Shown here: one piece after another, positions 16,296 to 22,610 of the stretch | How positions within the stretch are numbered: the first letter of the stretch is position 1 | How the letters are laid out: every line of letters begins with the position of its first letter | Source: a virus | IMG/VR virus record: IMGVR_UViG_3300043449_000601 | Location: 1-35,263 of that record | Length of the DNA: 35,263 nt | Direction: 5' to 3' (one strand) | The notes under the pieces: model-generated | What the model was told of the DNA's origin: nothing | What the model saw: the letters and a program-made list of their open reading frames with translations, nothing else | The model's database searches: none | Translations under genes and position numbers: made by a program

Positions 16296-16730
16296 ATGCA
16301 AGTGACGCCTCATTTTTCCCTTGAAGAACTCACCGCCAGCGAGACAGCCGCACGGCATGGCTGGGATAACACCCCAGGCCCGACAGAGCTTGCAAACCTC
16401 AAACGTTTGGCCGACCTATTGGAGCAAGTCCGCGCATTGCTTGGCAAGCCAGTTCTGGTCAATTCCGCCTACCGATCCAAGCGCGTGAACGACGCCGTTG
16501 GCAGCAAAGACACCAGCCAACACCGCATCGGCTGCGCGGCTGATATTCGCGTGCCTGGCATGACGCCAGACCAGGTGGTGCGCAAAATCATTGCCAGCGG
16601 CATCAACTTCGATCAGGTGATCCGCGAGTTTGACGCATGGACGCATATCAGCGTGCCCAACACAGAATCAACGCCCGCCCGAAAGCAAGCGCTGATTATT
16701 GACCGCAATGGGGCGCGGAAATTTATTTAA
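16296..16730 (+). CDS. Endolysin, M15-type peptidase
   Basis: The 144-residue protein belongs to Peptidase_M15_3, the zinc DD- or L,D-peptidase type of endolysin that cuts peptidoglycan peptide bridges. The metal site is visible as SQHRIGCAADI (His76, Asp83) and WTHISV (His117), with Glu111 as probable catalytic base. The N-terminus (TPHFSLEELTASETAARHG) is the family's standard start. There is no signal peptide or SAR helix, so release should depend on the holin. AAGGAAAA upstream of the ATG lies within the HNH gene. Its stop overlaps by four bases with the convergent gene at 16727. Confidence 0.93.
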   Translation: MQVTPHFSLEELTASETAARHGWDNTPGPTELANLKRLADLLEQVRALLGKPVLVNSAYRSKRVNDAVGSKDTSQHRIGCAADIRVPGMTPDQVVRKIIASGINFDQVIREFDAWTHISVPNTESTPARKQALIIDRNGARKFI

Positions 16731-16741
16731 TGATTTTCCGC
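16715..16741. terminator. Possible bidirectional hairpin between convergent genes
   Basis: GCGGAAA (16715-16721) and TTTCCGC (16735-16741) form a perfect seven-pair stem around a 13-base A/T-rich loop, spanning the overlapping stops of the endolysin and the leftward gene. There is no clear T run on either side, so it is a weak terminator candidate. Confidence 0.35.
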
Positions 16742-16954
16742 ATTTGACGATTTGAAATAATCAATCGCAATCATCATCAAAAGATCGGAAATCAACTCGT
16801 CAGAAAAATCATAGAGTTTGTGTGTCAAATCAATTTCTGCGTGTGGGTCTAAATGATAATTTTCACCGTCCGTCCAAAATCCAGCTTTGGTTGCTGCATT
16901 TAAAATCAAATCGTCAATTGAATCTCTAATTTGTCGCGCAAGATCGTGTGTCAT
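16727..16954 (-). CDS. Small acidic hypothetical protein
   Basis: The 75-residue protein is read from the ATG at 16954 on the minus strand, which has AAGG upstream. An upstream in-frame start would add 29 residues without a ribosome site. It reads MTHDLARQIRDSIDDLI, then a central WTDGENYHLDPHAEIDL and a helical FSDELISDLLMMIAIDYF. It is acidic and probably helical. It is the last gene of the leftward recombination operon; I do not recognise it. Confidence 0.6.
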   Translation of the reverse strand: MTHDLARQIRDSIDDLILNAATKAGFWTDGENYHLDPHAEIDLTHKLYDFSDELISDLLMMIAIDYFKSSNAENH

Positions 16955-16976
16955 TTTTTGCCTTTTATATGTAATT

Positions 16977-17423
16977 TCAAATGAAGCCGCGCAGGTTTGG
17001 CGGTTTGTAGTCCTTGCCCTTGCCGATCTTGCCGCCTTCAAGGATCACGGCCACGCCATCCTCCAGCTTTGAATCGTTGGAATCAAGCACGGCTTGATCG
17101 GCGGCGTCCTTATCAAACCCCGCCAAGTAAGCAACCCCGTTGCCCGTGACCTCGCTATCGCAAAGCGCATCCAGGGCATCCACGCGCAAGTGGACCGGGA
17201 TGTAAACCGATTGCTCGCCGCGCTTGAGCTTCGATGCAAACCACTCCAAATCCAGGCGCGTCCGGTCAAGCAGCTTGGCGTATCCTTCGCTATCGGTGCG
17301 CAGGCAAGCCAACAGTTCGCAGAATTCCTCGATGTGCACACCAATCTGTGTCGAGACGTTTTCCGGGCTTGGCTCTTTGCCACAGGCGGCAAGCCATGCC
17401 GCCGTGCGTTGAAAGTTGGTCAT
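16977..17423 (-). CDS. PRA-PH/MazG-like nucleotide pyrophosphohydrolase
   Basis: The 148-residue protein resembles the all-alpha phosphoribosyl-ATP pyrophosphohydrolase superfamily (HisE/MazG). The metal-binding motif is visible as HIEEFCELLACL near residue 30, followed by the second helix pair with ALDALCDSEVTGNGVAYLAG and AADQAVLDSNDSK. It closes with GGKIGKGKDYKPPNL, a typical ending of phage members. Such enzymes hydrolyse (d)NTPs or alarmones to monophosphates; the substrate here is unknown. No PurZ-like gene was seen, so a Z-genome role is not suggested. It overlaps rdgC by ATGA and should be co-transcribed. Confidence 0.78.
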   Translation of the reverse strand: MTNFQRTAAWLAACGKEPSPENVSTQIGVHIEEFCELLACLRTDSEGYAKLLDRTRLDLEWFASKLKRGEQSVYIPVHLRVDALDALCDSEVTGNGVAYLAGFDKDAADQAVLDSNDSKLEDGVAVILEGGKIGKGKDYKPPNLRGFI

Positions 17424-18289
17424 GCCTCGCCCCCGAGCGCCTTGATGAGTGAATCTACCAGCGGCCCAAACGTGCCAGTGAAAATCGCCACGTCCGTGTC
17501 GAACGCATCCTCGCCGTGTTCGCCAGCGCCAGCATCCAGCAGGTTGATCTTTTTGATGCGCATGGAATCCGTCAGCATGAACTCTGCCTGACTATCCCAC
17601 TCAAGGCCCAGGGCGGTCGGCAACTTGCCTTCGCGCACGTGGTTCCGCACCTCGTCGCAATCCAGATTGTGATGCGTGAATTTGACCTTGGCGCAGTCGT
17701 CGCCGATTGATTCCAGCAAGCAATCGCGGCCAATGCTGAAGCCATACGGCACTTCGTCATGATCGCCCAACAGCCAATCCGTCATCATGCCTTGCGGGCT
17801 TGTTGGTGTCGTCACCAGGTAAAGTTGCATCGACGGAATGGCGGCAAGGATCGCGCCAACAAAGTCGTCTGCGCGGGAGTTGCTGGCCGTGTCCACCACC
17901 ATCAAGCCATCGGCCCGCAGCCAGGCCAAGACAGCGGTTTGCTTTGGGAATGCTTGGGGCAGCAGGGCAAGACGGGCATCCTCTTTGATTTCGCGGATTT
18001 CCTTTTTGCCGGGCTTGCGGCCTTGGGTCTGCTCGATCTCATAAATGCGGTTTTCCACCTCATCGCGCAGGACTTTGCCGGGCACGGACTTGGTTTCAAT
18101 CAACAGTTTGACGATGCGCTCGCCATTGACGACCTCAATCATCGGCCCGTGGTTATGGCCGCGAGGCTCAATCCAGCCGACAGACTTTTCTTGCAAATCC
18201 CCACAGGGAACAAAGGCAGGAAAGTCGCCAAAGTCTGGCGGCAAGGCTGATTCGATTTTGTAGCGGTAGATGGTGGCGTTTTTGAACAT
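17420..18289 (-). CDS. rdgC: RdgC-like recombination-associated protein
   Basis: The 289-residue protein has the RdgC layout: MFKNATIYRY at the start, FVPCG...KSVGWIEPRG, a KLLIETKSVPGKVLRDEVE segment, GRKPGKKEIREIKEDARLALLPQAF, then ADGLMVVDTASNSRADDF, MMTDWL and a C-terminal DECD-type HVREGKLPTALGLEW. RdgC forms a ring around double-stranded DNA and limits RecA-driven exchange. In a phage it may protect DNA or bias recombination towards the phage ERF/exonuclease pair (inference). GGAG precedes the ATG. It lies between the exonuclease and pyrophosphohydrolase genes. Confidence 0.88.
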   Translation of the reverse strand: MFKNATIYRYKIESALPPDFGDFPAFVPCGDLQEKSVGWIEPRGHNHGPMIEVVNGERIVKLLIETKSVPGKVLRDEVENRIYEIEQTQGRKPGKKEIREIKEDARLALLPQAFPKQTAVLAWLRADGLMVVDTASNSRADDFVGAILAAIPSMQLYLVTTPTSPQGMMTDWLLGDHDEVPYGFSIGRDCLLESIGDDCAKVKFTHHNLDCDEVRNHVREGKLPTALGLEWDSQAEFMLTDSMRIKKINLLDAGAGEHGEDAFDTDVAIFTGTFGPLVDSLIKALGGEA

Positions 18290-18301
18290 GGTTTCTCCGG
18301 T

Positions 18302-18943
18302 TTAAAAAGTGTGCTCGTTGGCGATGCGCTCAATGACCTGGCGATAGTATTCGCGGCCAGCCTCGACCTTTTCAACGATCCTGGCCTCCATCGTTTTGTC
18401 GCGCTCTTGGTGCAGCAAGGTCACGCGCAACTCGGGCGCGATGTGGTCCACGATATGCAGCTTTGGGTCTTCGTACCCGATCAACTCCTCTGGCGTGGAA
18501 ACCAGGCAGTAAGCAATGGCCGCGCTGTCCACATCCCAAAGCCACATATAGGCGGCCAACTGCCACATGTAGGTTTTGTTTTCCCCATCCTCGGCAAGCG
18601 CCGGGAACGTGGCAAGCGACCACGACGACTTGATGTCGATGATCTTCGAGCCGGTGAAGATGTCGCACTCGCCGGTGATCCATTCGTTGGTTTTGCGCTC
18701 GGTGTTCTTTGCGTGGCTGGCGAACAAAACCGAGTTCAGCAACTCAATCGACTGATCCTCGCATTGGATGCCCTTGGTCATCGGCTTGCTGGTGATGCGC
18801 TCGTCGTATCCGTACACAGCCTCTTTTGCCATCTTGGTGATGGCAGTCTTTGCCCCGACCGAGAGCTTATCACTCTTGCTTTTGGGCTCGGTCATGATGT
18901 CGTCCAGCGACGATGCGCGGAAGATCAATTTATGGTCAAGCAT
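18302..18943 (-). CDS. YqaJ-type recombination exonuclease (PD-(D/E)XK)
   Basis: The 213-residue protein matches lambda-exonuclease-like YqaJ nucleases. MTKGIQCEDQSI carries the early glutamate. ITGECDIFTGSKIIDIKSSW supplies the D...(D)IK core of the PD-(D/E)XK site, and NKTYMWQLAAYMWLW is the family's Q-containing helix. It should resect double-stranded ends to leave 3' single strands for the ERF protein encoded just upstream. Its start overlaps the ERF stop by eight bases, so the pair is translationally coupled. The C-terminal 60 residues are helical and charged. Confidence 0.86.
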   Translation of the reverse strand: MLDHKLIFRASSLDDIMTEPKSKSDKLSVGAKTAITKMAKEAVYGYDERITSKPMTKGIQCEDQSIELLNSVLFASHAKNTERKTNEWITGECDIFTGSKIIDIKSSWSLATFPALAEDGENKTYMWQLAAYMWLWDVDSAAIAYCLVSTPEELIGYEDPKLHIVDHIAPELRVTLLHQERDKTMEARIVEKVEAGREYYRQVIERIANEHTF

Positions 18944-19517
18944 TTGCGAGCGCCTCCACGAGTACGGATTCCTGTTCTTCGGTCAGCGCAAAATCATTGC
19001 GCAGCTTCTCGGTGCTGTACTGCCCCGACTTGATCGACTCGACCGCCTTGGCAAAACGGGCATTTGTCAGCGTTGGTTTTTTGGCCTCCACCTGATGCGA
19101 CTCATGATCCGGATCGCCTTCGACAGGGATGCAAAACGCTTGGATGGCTGTGTATTTGTACGCCGCGCTCATCGCCTTGTTGGTCGACTTGTCGCCGCTG
19201 TCCATGGCCTCGCCGTACATCTTGACGGTGTGCTTTGAGCCATCCTCTGCGCTCACAAAGTCGTATTCCACTTCGACCGTGGTGTAAAACAGATTGCCGC
19301 CAGACTTGGACAACCGCTCCTCGCATGACCGACTGATAACGCGCGGCAGGATGACCAACTTATGGCGAGCCAGCAAAGGCGCAAGAGCGTTTTGCACATC
19401 ATCAATTCCTCGGAAATTGAAGCCCGAGCCCTGTTGATTGCGGCGATTTTTGGCGATGCCGTGAGCGGAGATGTCGTTGGCGACCTCCGCAATGAGTTGA
19501 TAGACGTTCTTTGTCAT
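18936..19517 (-). CDS. erf: ERF family single-strand annealing protein
   Basis: The 193-residue protein starts at ATG 19517 with GTGAG upstream. It shows ERF features: NVYQLIAEVANDI, FRGIDDVQNALAPLLARHKLVILPRVI, then a strand pair ending VEVEYDFVSAEDGSKHTV, and the hallmark GEAMDSGDKSTNKAMSAAYKYTAIQAFCIP. It anneals complementary strands during recombination-dependent replication or genome circularisation. The C-terminus (after about residue 145) is a variable helical tail. It is the first gene of the leftward operon and partners the YqaJ-type exonuclease and the SSB across the control region. Confidence 0.9.
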   Translation of the reverse strand: MTKNVYQLIAEVANDISAHGIAKNRRNQQGSGFNFRGIDDVQNALAPLLARHKLVILPRVISRSCEERLSKSGGNLFYTTVEVEYDFVSAEDGSKHTVKMYGEAMDSGDKSTNKAMSAAYKYTAIQAFCIPVEGDPDHESHQVEAKKPTLTNARFAKAVESIKSGQYSTEKLRNDFALTEEQESVLVEALANA

Positions 19518-19661
19518 GGTCTCACTTTCATTGAATGGCCAGGCGGGATTGCCTGACGATTTATTATAAACTGATTTCAAGCGATTCCAGCAAAATAATT
19601 TCCACCGAAACCCAAAAAAACAGATTACAATTATCCAAATCAAGATAGCAAAGGGTAATTC
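19518..19661. promoter_or_regulatory. Divergent early control region
   Basis: This 144-base A/T-rich gap separates the leftward erf operon from the rightward regulator operon. On the minus strand, TATAAT (19563-19568 as ATTATA on plus) is a perfect -10; the best -35, TTGCTG, is 19 bases away, so activation or weak basal use is likely. An inverted repeat, CAGGC (19540-19544) with GCCTG (19551-19555), covers the expected start site and could be an operator. On the plus strand TACAAT (19626-19631) is a possible -10 with no good -35. Confidence 0.62.
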
Positions 19662-20009
19662 ATGACAGAGCAAGAGATCACAAACGAATCCGTCAAGGTG
19701 CTGCGTAAGTCGCTCGGCCTTGGGCAAGCAGAATTCTGGGGCCCGATTGGCGTCAAGCAATCCGCATCCTCGGGCTATGAAAGCAAGACGGCCATTCCAA
19801 AGCCAGTGCGCATCCTGGTGGTGGCCCGGTACATCTGCGGCATCCACATTGACGCCGACACCGACGAGGGCGTGGCAAAGACCGCCAAGCTGGGCGCGAT
19901 CCAGCAAAAGAGCATCAAGGCCAAAGCCATCGCTGGCGAGGTCAAGCAAGACCTGGCGAAAGCCGCCAAGTCAATCCAAACGGCGCACGACGCGCTGAGT
20001 TCATACTGA
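19662..20009 (+). CDS. XRE-type transcriptional regulator
   Basis: The 115-residue protein has an N-terminal helix-turn-helix of the XRE/Cro kind: ITNESVKVLRKSLGLGQAEFWGPIGVKQSASSGYE, with the recognition helix near KQSASSGYE. An alanine-, lysine-rich helical tail from residue 65 (AKLGAIQQKSIKAKAIAGEVK) may oligomerise. It is the first rightward gene beside the divergent control region, the place of a Cro-like or early switch regulator. No CI-like partner with a peptidase or dimer domain was seen. AAGGGTAA precedes the ATG. Confidence 0.75.
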   Translation: MTEQEITNESVKVLRKSLGLGQAEFWGPIGVKQSASSGYESKTAIPKPVRILVVARYICGIHIDADTDEGVAKTAKLGAIQQKSIKAKAIAGEVKQDLAKAAKSIQTAHDALSSY

Positions 20010-20019
20010 AAGGCAAAAC

Positions 20020-20442
20020 ATGGCTCAAATCACTGGTGTTTTTAGAATCGGCAAAGACGCCGAGGTGCGATTCACGCCGCGCGGCGATGCTGTCGCTCAA
20101 CTGTCGCTGGCCTACAACTACGGCAAAAAAGGCGACGACAACAAGCGGCCATCGCAATGGATCGACGCATCCATCTGGGGCAAGCGTGCCGAATCGCTCG
20201 CGCCTTACCTGCTCAAAGGCTCGCAAATTTACGCCGTCCTGAGCGACCCGCACATCCAGACCTATGAGGGCAAGAACGGTCAAGGCCACAAACTGGCCGC
20301 GACCGTGTTGGAAATCGAATTGATCGCAGGCCAACGCGACCAAGGCCAACCTGCCCAGCGCCAAGAGCGACCAGCGGCAAAGCCAGCGCCTGCGCCCGCA
20401 TCAAGCGGCTTTGATGACATGGACGACTCAATCCCATTTTGA
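20020..20442 (+). CDS. ssb: Single-stranded DNA-binding protein
   Basis: The 140-residue OB-fold protein reads GVFRIGKDAEVRFTPRGDAVAQLSLAYNYG, then QWIDASIWGKRAESLAPYLLKGS and a proline-, alanine-, glutamine-rich linker. It ends in the acidic tip DDMDDSIPF used to recruit partner proteins. It coats single-stranded DNA during phage replication and recombination with the ERF annealase. AAGG precedes the ATG at 20020. A 110-base structured gap follows before the acb2-like gene. Confidence 0.93.
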   Translation: MAQITGVFRIGKDAEVRFTPRGDAVAQLSLAYNYGKKGDDNKRPSQWIDASIWGKRAESLAPYLLKGSQIYAVLSDPHIQTYEGKNGQGHKLAATVLEIELIAGQRDQGQPAQRQERPAAKPAPAPASSGFDDMDDSIPF

Positions 20443-20449
20443 CGATTAC

Positions 20450-20536
20450 GGGCCGAAAGCGGATGCTGTGCATGGCATGTGTCCAAGCCCTCACGGCGTG
20501 AGGCACAGACGCAGCGAGTAGGCCCACCATTTTTTT
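20450..20536 (+). other. Nested inverted-repeat element before the acb2-like gene
   Basis: Within the 110-base gap 20443-20552, GGGCC (20450-20454) pairs with GGCCC (20521-20525). CTGTGC (20466-20471) pairs with GCACAG (20503-20508). CCTCAC (20489-20494) pairs with GTGAGG (20498-20503, sharing one G). The element ends GGCCCACCA followed by seven T. It is about 80 nt long with a CCA end, but lacks a T-arm consensus, so it is not a normal tRNA. It may be a leader structure, an imperfect terminator or a tRNA-like element. Confidence 0.55.
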
Positions 20537-20556
20537 AACCAAGGAGAAAAGCATGA
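20526..20556 (+). repeat. Duplicated translation leader, copy 1
   Basis: The leader ACCAT(T)n AACCAAGGAGAAAAGCATGA occurs here and at 20809-20838, identical except for one extra T in this copy. It includes the ribosome site AAGGAG and the start codon of the acb2-like gene. A third, shorter match (GGAGAAAAGCATGAGC) precedes the gene at 27989. Confidence 0.9.
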
Positions 20557-20789
20557 GCAATGAACGTGAAATGACATTTGGCGAAAAAGCAGTTGGTTTG
20601 TCTTTTAACCCGAGCGGAGACGAAGCCGTGAATGCTTGCAAGGCTGCGTTTGCCATCGTCATCAACCAAATGAACGATTTGCGCACCGCGACCGACAACA
20701 CTGAAGTCAAGCGCATGGCAAGCGTCGCCATTACTGAAGCTCAGACAGCCCAGATGTGGGCTGTCAAGGCCATCACTTGGCGAATGTAA
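20553..20789 (+). CDS. acb2: Acb2-type cyclic-nucleotide sponge (anti-CBASS)
   Basis: The 78-residue protein matches the Acb2/Tad1 hairpin-domain family: GEKAVGLSFNPSGDEAV near the start, a helical AINQMNDLR-type segment (AFAIVINQMNDLRTATDN), and a final helix ITEAQTAQMWAVKAITW. Acb2 proteins form hexamers that bind cyclic di- and trinucleotides and so block CBASS effector activation. The family call is by recognised sequence pattern; ligand range here is inference. It lies after ssb, has a strong AAGGAG site and is followed by a duplicated copy of its own leader. Confidence 0.85.
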   Translation: MSNEREMTFGEKAVGLSFNPSGDEAVNACKAAFAIVINQMNDLRTATDNTEVKRMASVAITEAQTAQMWAVKAITWRM

Positions 20790-20796
20790 TGCGTTA

Positions 20797-20820
20797 ATGG
20801 CTAAATTTACCATTTTTTAA
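20797..20820 (+). pseudogene. Vestigial start of the DUF1367 gene (eight codons)
   Basis: The codons ATG GCT AAA TTT ACC ATT TTT TAA read MAKFTIF-stop. The intact gene at 21205 begins ATG GCT AAA TTC ACC ATC (MAKFTI). The two stretches match at 16 of 18 bases, the differences being silent. The fragment runs straight into the second leader copy, marking a recombination junction where the intervening gene was inserted. Confidence 0.6.
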
Positions 20821-20838
20821 CCAAGGAGAAAAGCATGA
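20809..20838 (+). repeat. Duplicated translation leader, copy 2
   Basis: This is the second copy of the leader at 20526-20556, one T shorter. It carries AAGGAG and the start of the N4 gp49-like gene, and it overlaps the end of the vestigial MAKFTIF fragment. Confidence 0.9.
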
Positions 20839-21212
20839 ACGACCAAACCATTGAGCAAGAAATCATTGCCAAGGGAAAAACCGCACCGCGCATCACGCCC
20901 GCCGACATTGAGGCGAACATCGACAGCGAGCACTACTTTACGGCTGAAGATGGCGTGAACGGTGCAGCCGAGAATGGCGGGCAGCAAGTCATTATTCATT
21001 CGCCAGATTTCATTGACTATGACGAACATCTATCGCTGCTGACTTTTTGCGTCTTGGTGTTGCGCAACGGCTTCACCGTGATCGGAGAAAGCGCCTGCGC
21101 CAGTCCTGAAAACTTCGACGCTGAAATCGGTCGCAAGGTGGCCCGCCAGAATGCCGTCGCCAAGATCTGGCCGCTTATGGGCTACGAACTGAAAACAAAA
21201 TTGAATGGCTAA
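20835..21212 (+). CDS. N4 gp49 / Sf6 gene 66 family protein
   Basis: The 125-residue protein has the family signature HLSLLTFCVLVLRNGFTVIGESACASPENFDAE, followed by GRKVARQNAVAKIWPLMGYELK. The N-terminal part (RITPADIEANIDSEHYFTAEDG) is also typical. The family is widespread in phages and of unknown function; an early-expressed role is assumed from position. The gene seems to have been inserted, with a copy of the acb2 leader, between the acb2-like and DUF1367 genes. Its end overlaps the next start by eight bases. Confidence 0.86.
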   Translation: MNDQTIEQEIIAKGKTAPRITPADIEANIDSEHYFTAEDGVNGAAENGGQQVIIHSPDFIDYDEHLSLLTFCVLVLRNGFTVIGESACASPENFDAEIGRKVARQNAVAKIWPLMGYELKTKLNG

Positions 21213-21729
21213 ATTCACCATCCAACGCACCGGCCAGGCCATCCCCGCAGAACTGGAGGGTGCTCGCGCCCTTCTTTTCAAATGCTTTGAAGGTCGCACC
21301 GATGAAGACGCATCAGCATGGAAAAAACTGTGGGCGCGTCTCATCAAATCCGAGCCCGGCCAGATCGTCAACATGGAGGCATCGTTTCCACGAAACCTCA
21401 AATTTCACCGCAAGTTTTTTGCCCTGCTGAATCTTGGCTTTGAGGCTTGGCAACCGGCGACCAAATTCAAAGGCATGGAGATTGCCAAGGACTTTGACCA
21501 GTTTCGCAGCGATGTGACGATCCTGGCTGGTTTTTACGAGCAAACCTTCACCCTTGATGGCGCAATGTCCCTCAAGGCCAAATCCATCGCCTTTGGTAGC
21601 ATGGAAGAACCAGAGTTCGAGGCGCTTTACTCTGCCGTGGTGAACGTCCTTCTCCAGCGCGTGCTGACGACATACGAAGACCGAGCCCAGTTGGATGCTG
21701 TGGTCGATCAAATCTTGTCGATGGCATGA
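21205..21729 (+). CDS. DUF1367 family protein
   Basis: The 174-residue protein resembles the DUF1367 family from the replication/nin region of lambdoid phages. Recognisable parts are the MAKFTIQRTGQAIPAELEG start, MEASFPRNLKFHRKFFALLNLGFEAW, and VTILAGFYEQTFTLDG, followed by KSIAFGSMEEPEFEALYSAVVNVLL. No catalytic motif is evident and the function is unknown; its company (YbcO-like nuclease, RusA) suggests recombination or replication support. A remnant of its 5' end lies at 20797. Confidence 0.82.
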   Translation: MAKFTIQRTGQAIPAELEGARALLFKCFEGRTDEDASAWKKLWARLIKSEPGQIVNMEASFPRNLKFHRKFFALLNLGFEAWQPATKFKGMEIAKDFDQFRSDVTILAGFYEQTFTLDGAMSLKAKSIAFGSMEEPEFEALYSAVVNVLLQRVLTTYEDRAQLDAVVDQILSMA

Positions 21730-22049
21730 GATTCCCAAAGCACGACTACATCCGAAGCAAGACCCTGCTGCGCAACGCCCGCGAGATTCCCTGCCAGCAC
21801 TGCGGCGCTGACGACGGCACGGTCGTGGCTGCGCACACGAACCACGGCGGCGGCAAGGGCCGGTCGATCAAGGCCAGCGACAACCTAATCGCCTCACTTT
21901 GTTTTCGGTGCCATCACGCGCTTGACCAGGGCGCGGCCATGAGCAAGTCTGAGCGCCTGGAGATGTGGCAAGCCGCACACACAAAAACGGTGGGAAAACT
22001 GACAAAACTTGGATTGTGGCCTGCTGATGTTCCCATTCCAGAAAATTAG
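21726..22049 (+). CDS. YbcO-like (DUF1364) HNH nuclease
   Basis: The 107-residue protein carries a cysteine-histidine cluster: PCQHCGADDGTVVAAHTNHGGGKG, then LIASLCFRCHHALDQG. This is the zinc-bound HNH-like core of DUF1364/YbcO proteins encoded in the nin-like region of lambdoid phages, probably structure-specific or recombination nucleases. The C-terminal helix (RLEMWQAAHTKTVGKL) fits too. It overlaps the DUF1367 stop by ATGA, keeping the familiar DUF1367-DUF1364 order. Confidence 0.82.
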   Translation: MRFPKHDYIRSKTLLRNAREIPCQHCGADDGTVVAAHTNHGGGKGRSIKASDNLIASLCFRCHHALDQGAAMSKSERLEMWQAAHTKTVGKLTKLGLWPADVPIPEN

Positions 22050-22088
22050 GATACAATAAAATCTTCATCAACAAAACAACTAAACCCA

Positions 22089-22610
22089 ATGAAAGTAAGA
22101 CGAGCAGACAACGCGCCGGTGACAATGGAATTCATCCGCGCAAAAAGCCACGAAGACGGCGATTGCCTGATCTGGGATGGCGCAAAAGGTGCCAGCAAAG
22201 TCGCAGGCGTTCCATACATCAACGTCAATCGTAAATTGATCCCAGTTCGCCGCTGGATTGCGCAAAACATTTTGCAAGCAAAAATCGATGGCTTGATCGC
22301 CAGCACCAAATGCGGCAATCCTTTGTGCATTGACCCTGCGCACATTGCCATAAAGACGCGCAAGGAACTTACGACAGACGCAGCCAAGCGCACTCAGTAC
22401 CACAAGAACCCGGCCCGCAATTACAAGCTGGCGCTGGCCGCTCGCGCCCGCTCACCTCATTCGCCCGAGTTGATTGAGAAAATCCGAAACATGGAAGGCA
22501 CGCACAAAAGCATTGCCCGCGAGCTTGGCATCAACTTCACTGCGGTCAACCGTATCAAAAACGGCACTGGCTACAAGGAATACAAAAACAACCCATGGGC
22601 AGGACTATGA
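22089..22610 (+). CDS. HNH-like protein with C-terminal helix-turn-helix
   Basis: The 173-residue protein has the frame of free-standing HNH endonucleases: GDCLIWDGA, then VPYINVNRKLIPVRRWIAQ and CGNPLCIDPAHI with Cys75, Cys80 and His85. The usual histidine of the HR motif is an arginine (Arg54), so catalysis may be lost. Residues 125-160 (SPELIEKIRNMEGTHKSIARELGINFTAVNRIKNG) form a helix-turn-helix as used for targeting. It follows a 39-base A/T-rich gap without a strong ribosome site. It could be a decayed homing enzyme or a DNA-binding regulator. Confidence 0.7.
   Translation: MKVRRADNAPVTMEFIRAKSHEDGDCLIWDGAKGASKVAGVPYINVNRKLIPVRRWIAQNILQAKIDGLIASTKCGNPLCIDPAHIAIKTRKELTTDAAKRTQYHKNPARNYKLALAARARSPHSPELIEKIRNMEGTHKSIARELGINFTAVNRIKNGTGYKEYKNNPWAGL

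Noticed and set aside
16977-17423. MazZ / Z-genome biosynthesis
   Set aside because: The PRA-PH fold is shared, but no PurZ-like synthetase or related polymerase is in the genome.
20450-20529. tRNA gene ending in CCA
   Set aside because: Only five acceptor pairs, no GTTCGAATC-like T-loop and no plausible D-arm or anticodon stem; kept as a structured element only.
22050-22088. Promoter before the HNH-like gene at 22089
   Set aside because: TACAAT is present near 22053 but no -35 of quality is seen; too weak to list as a feature.
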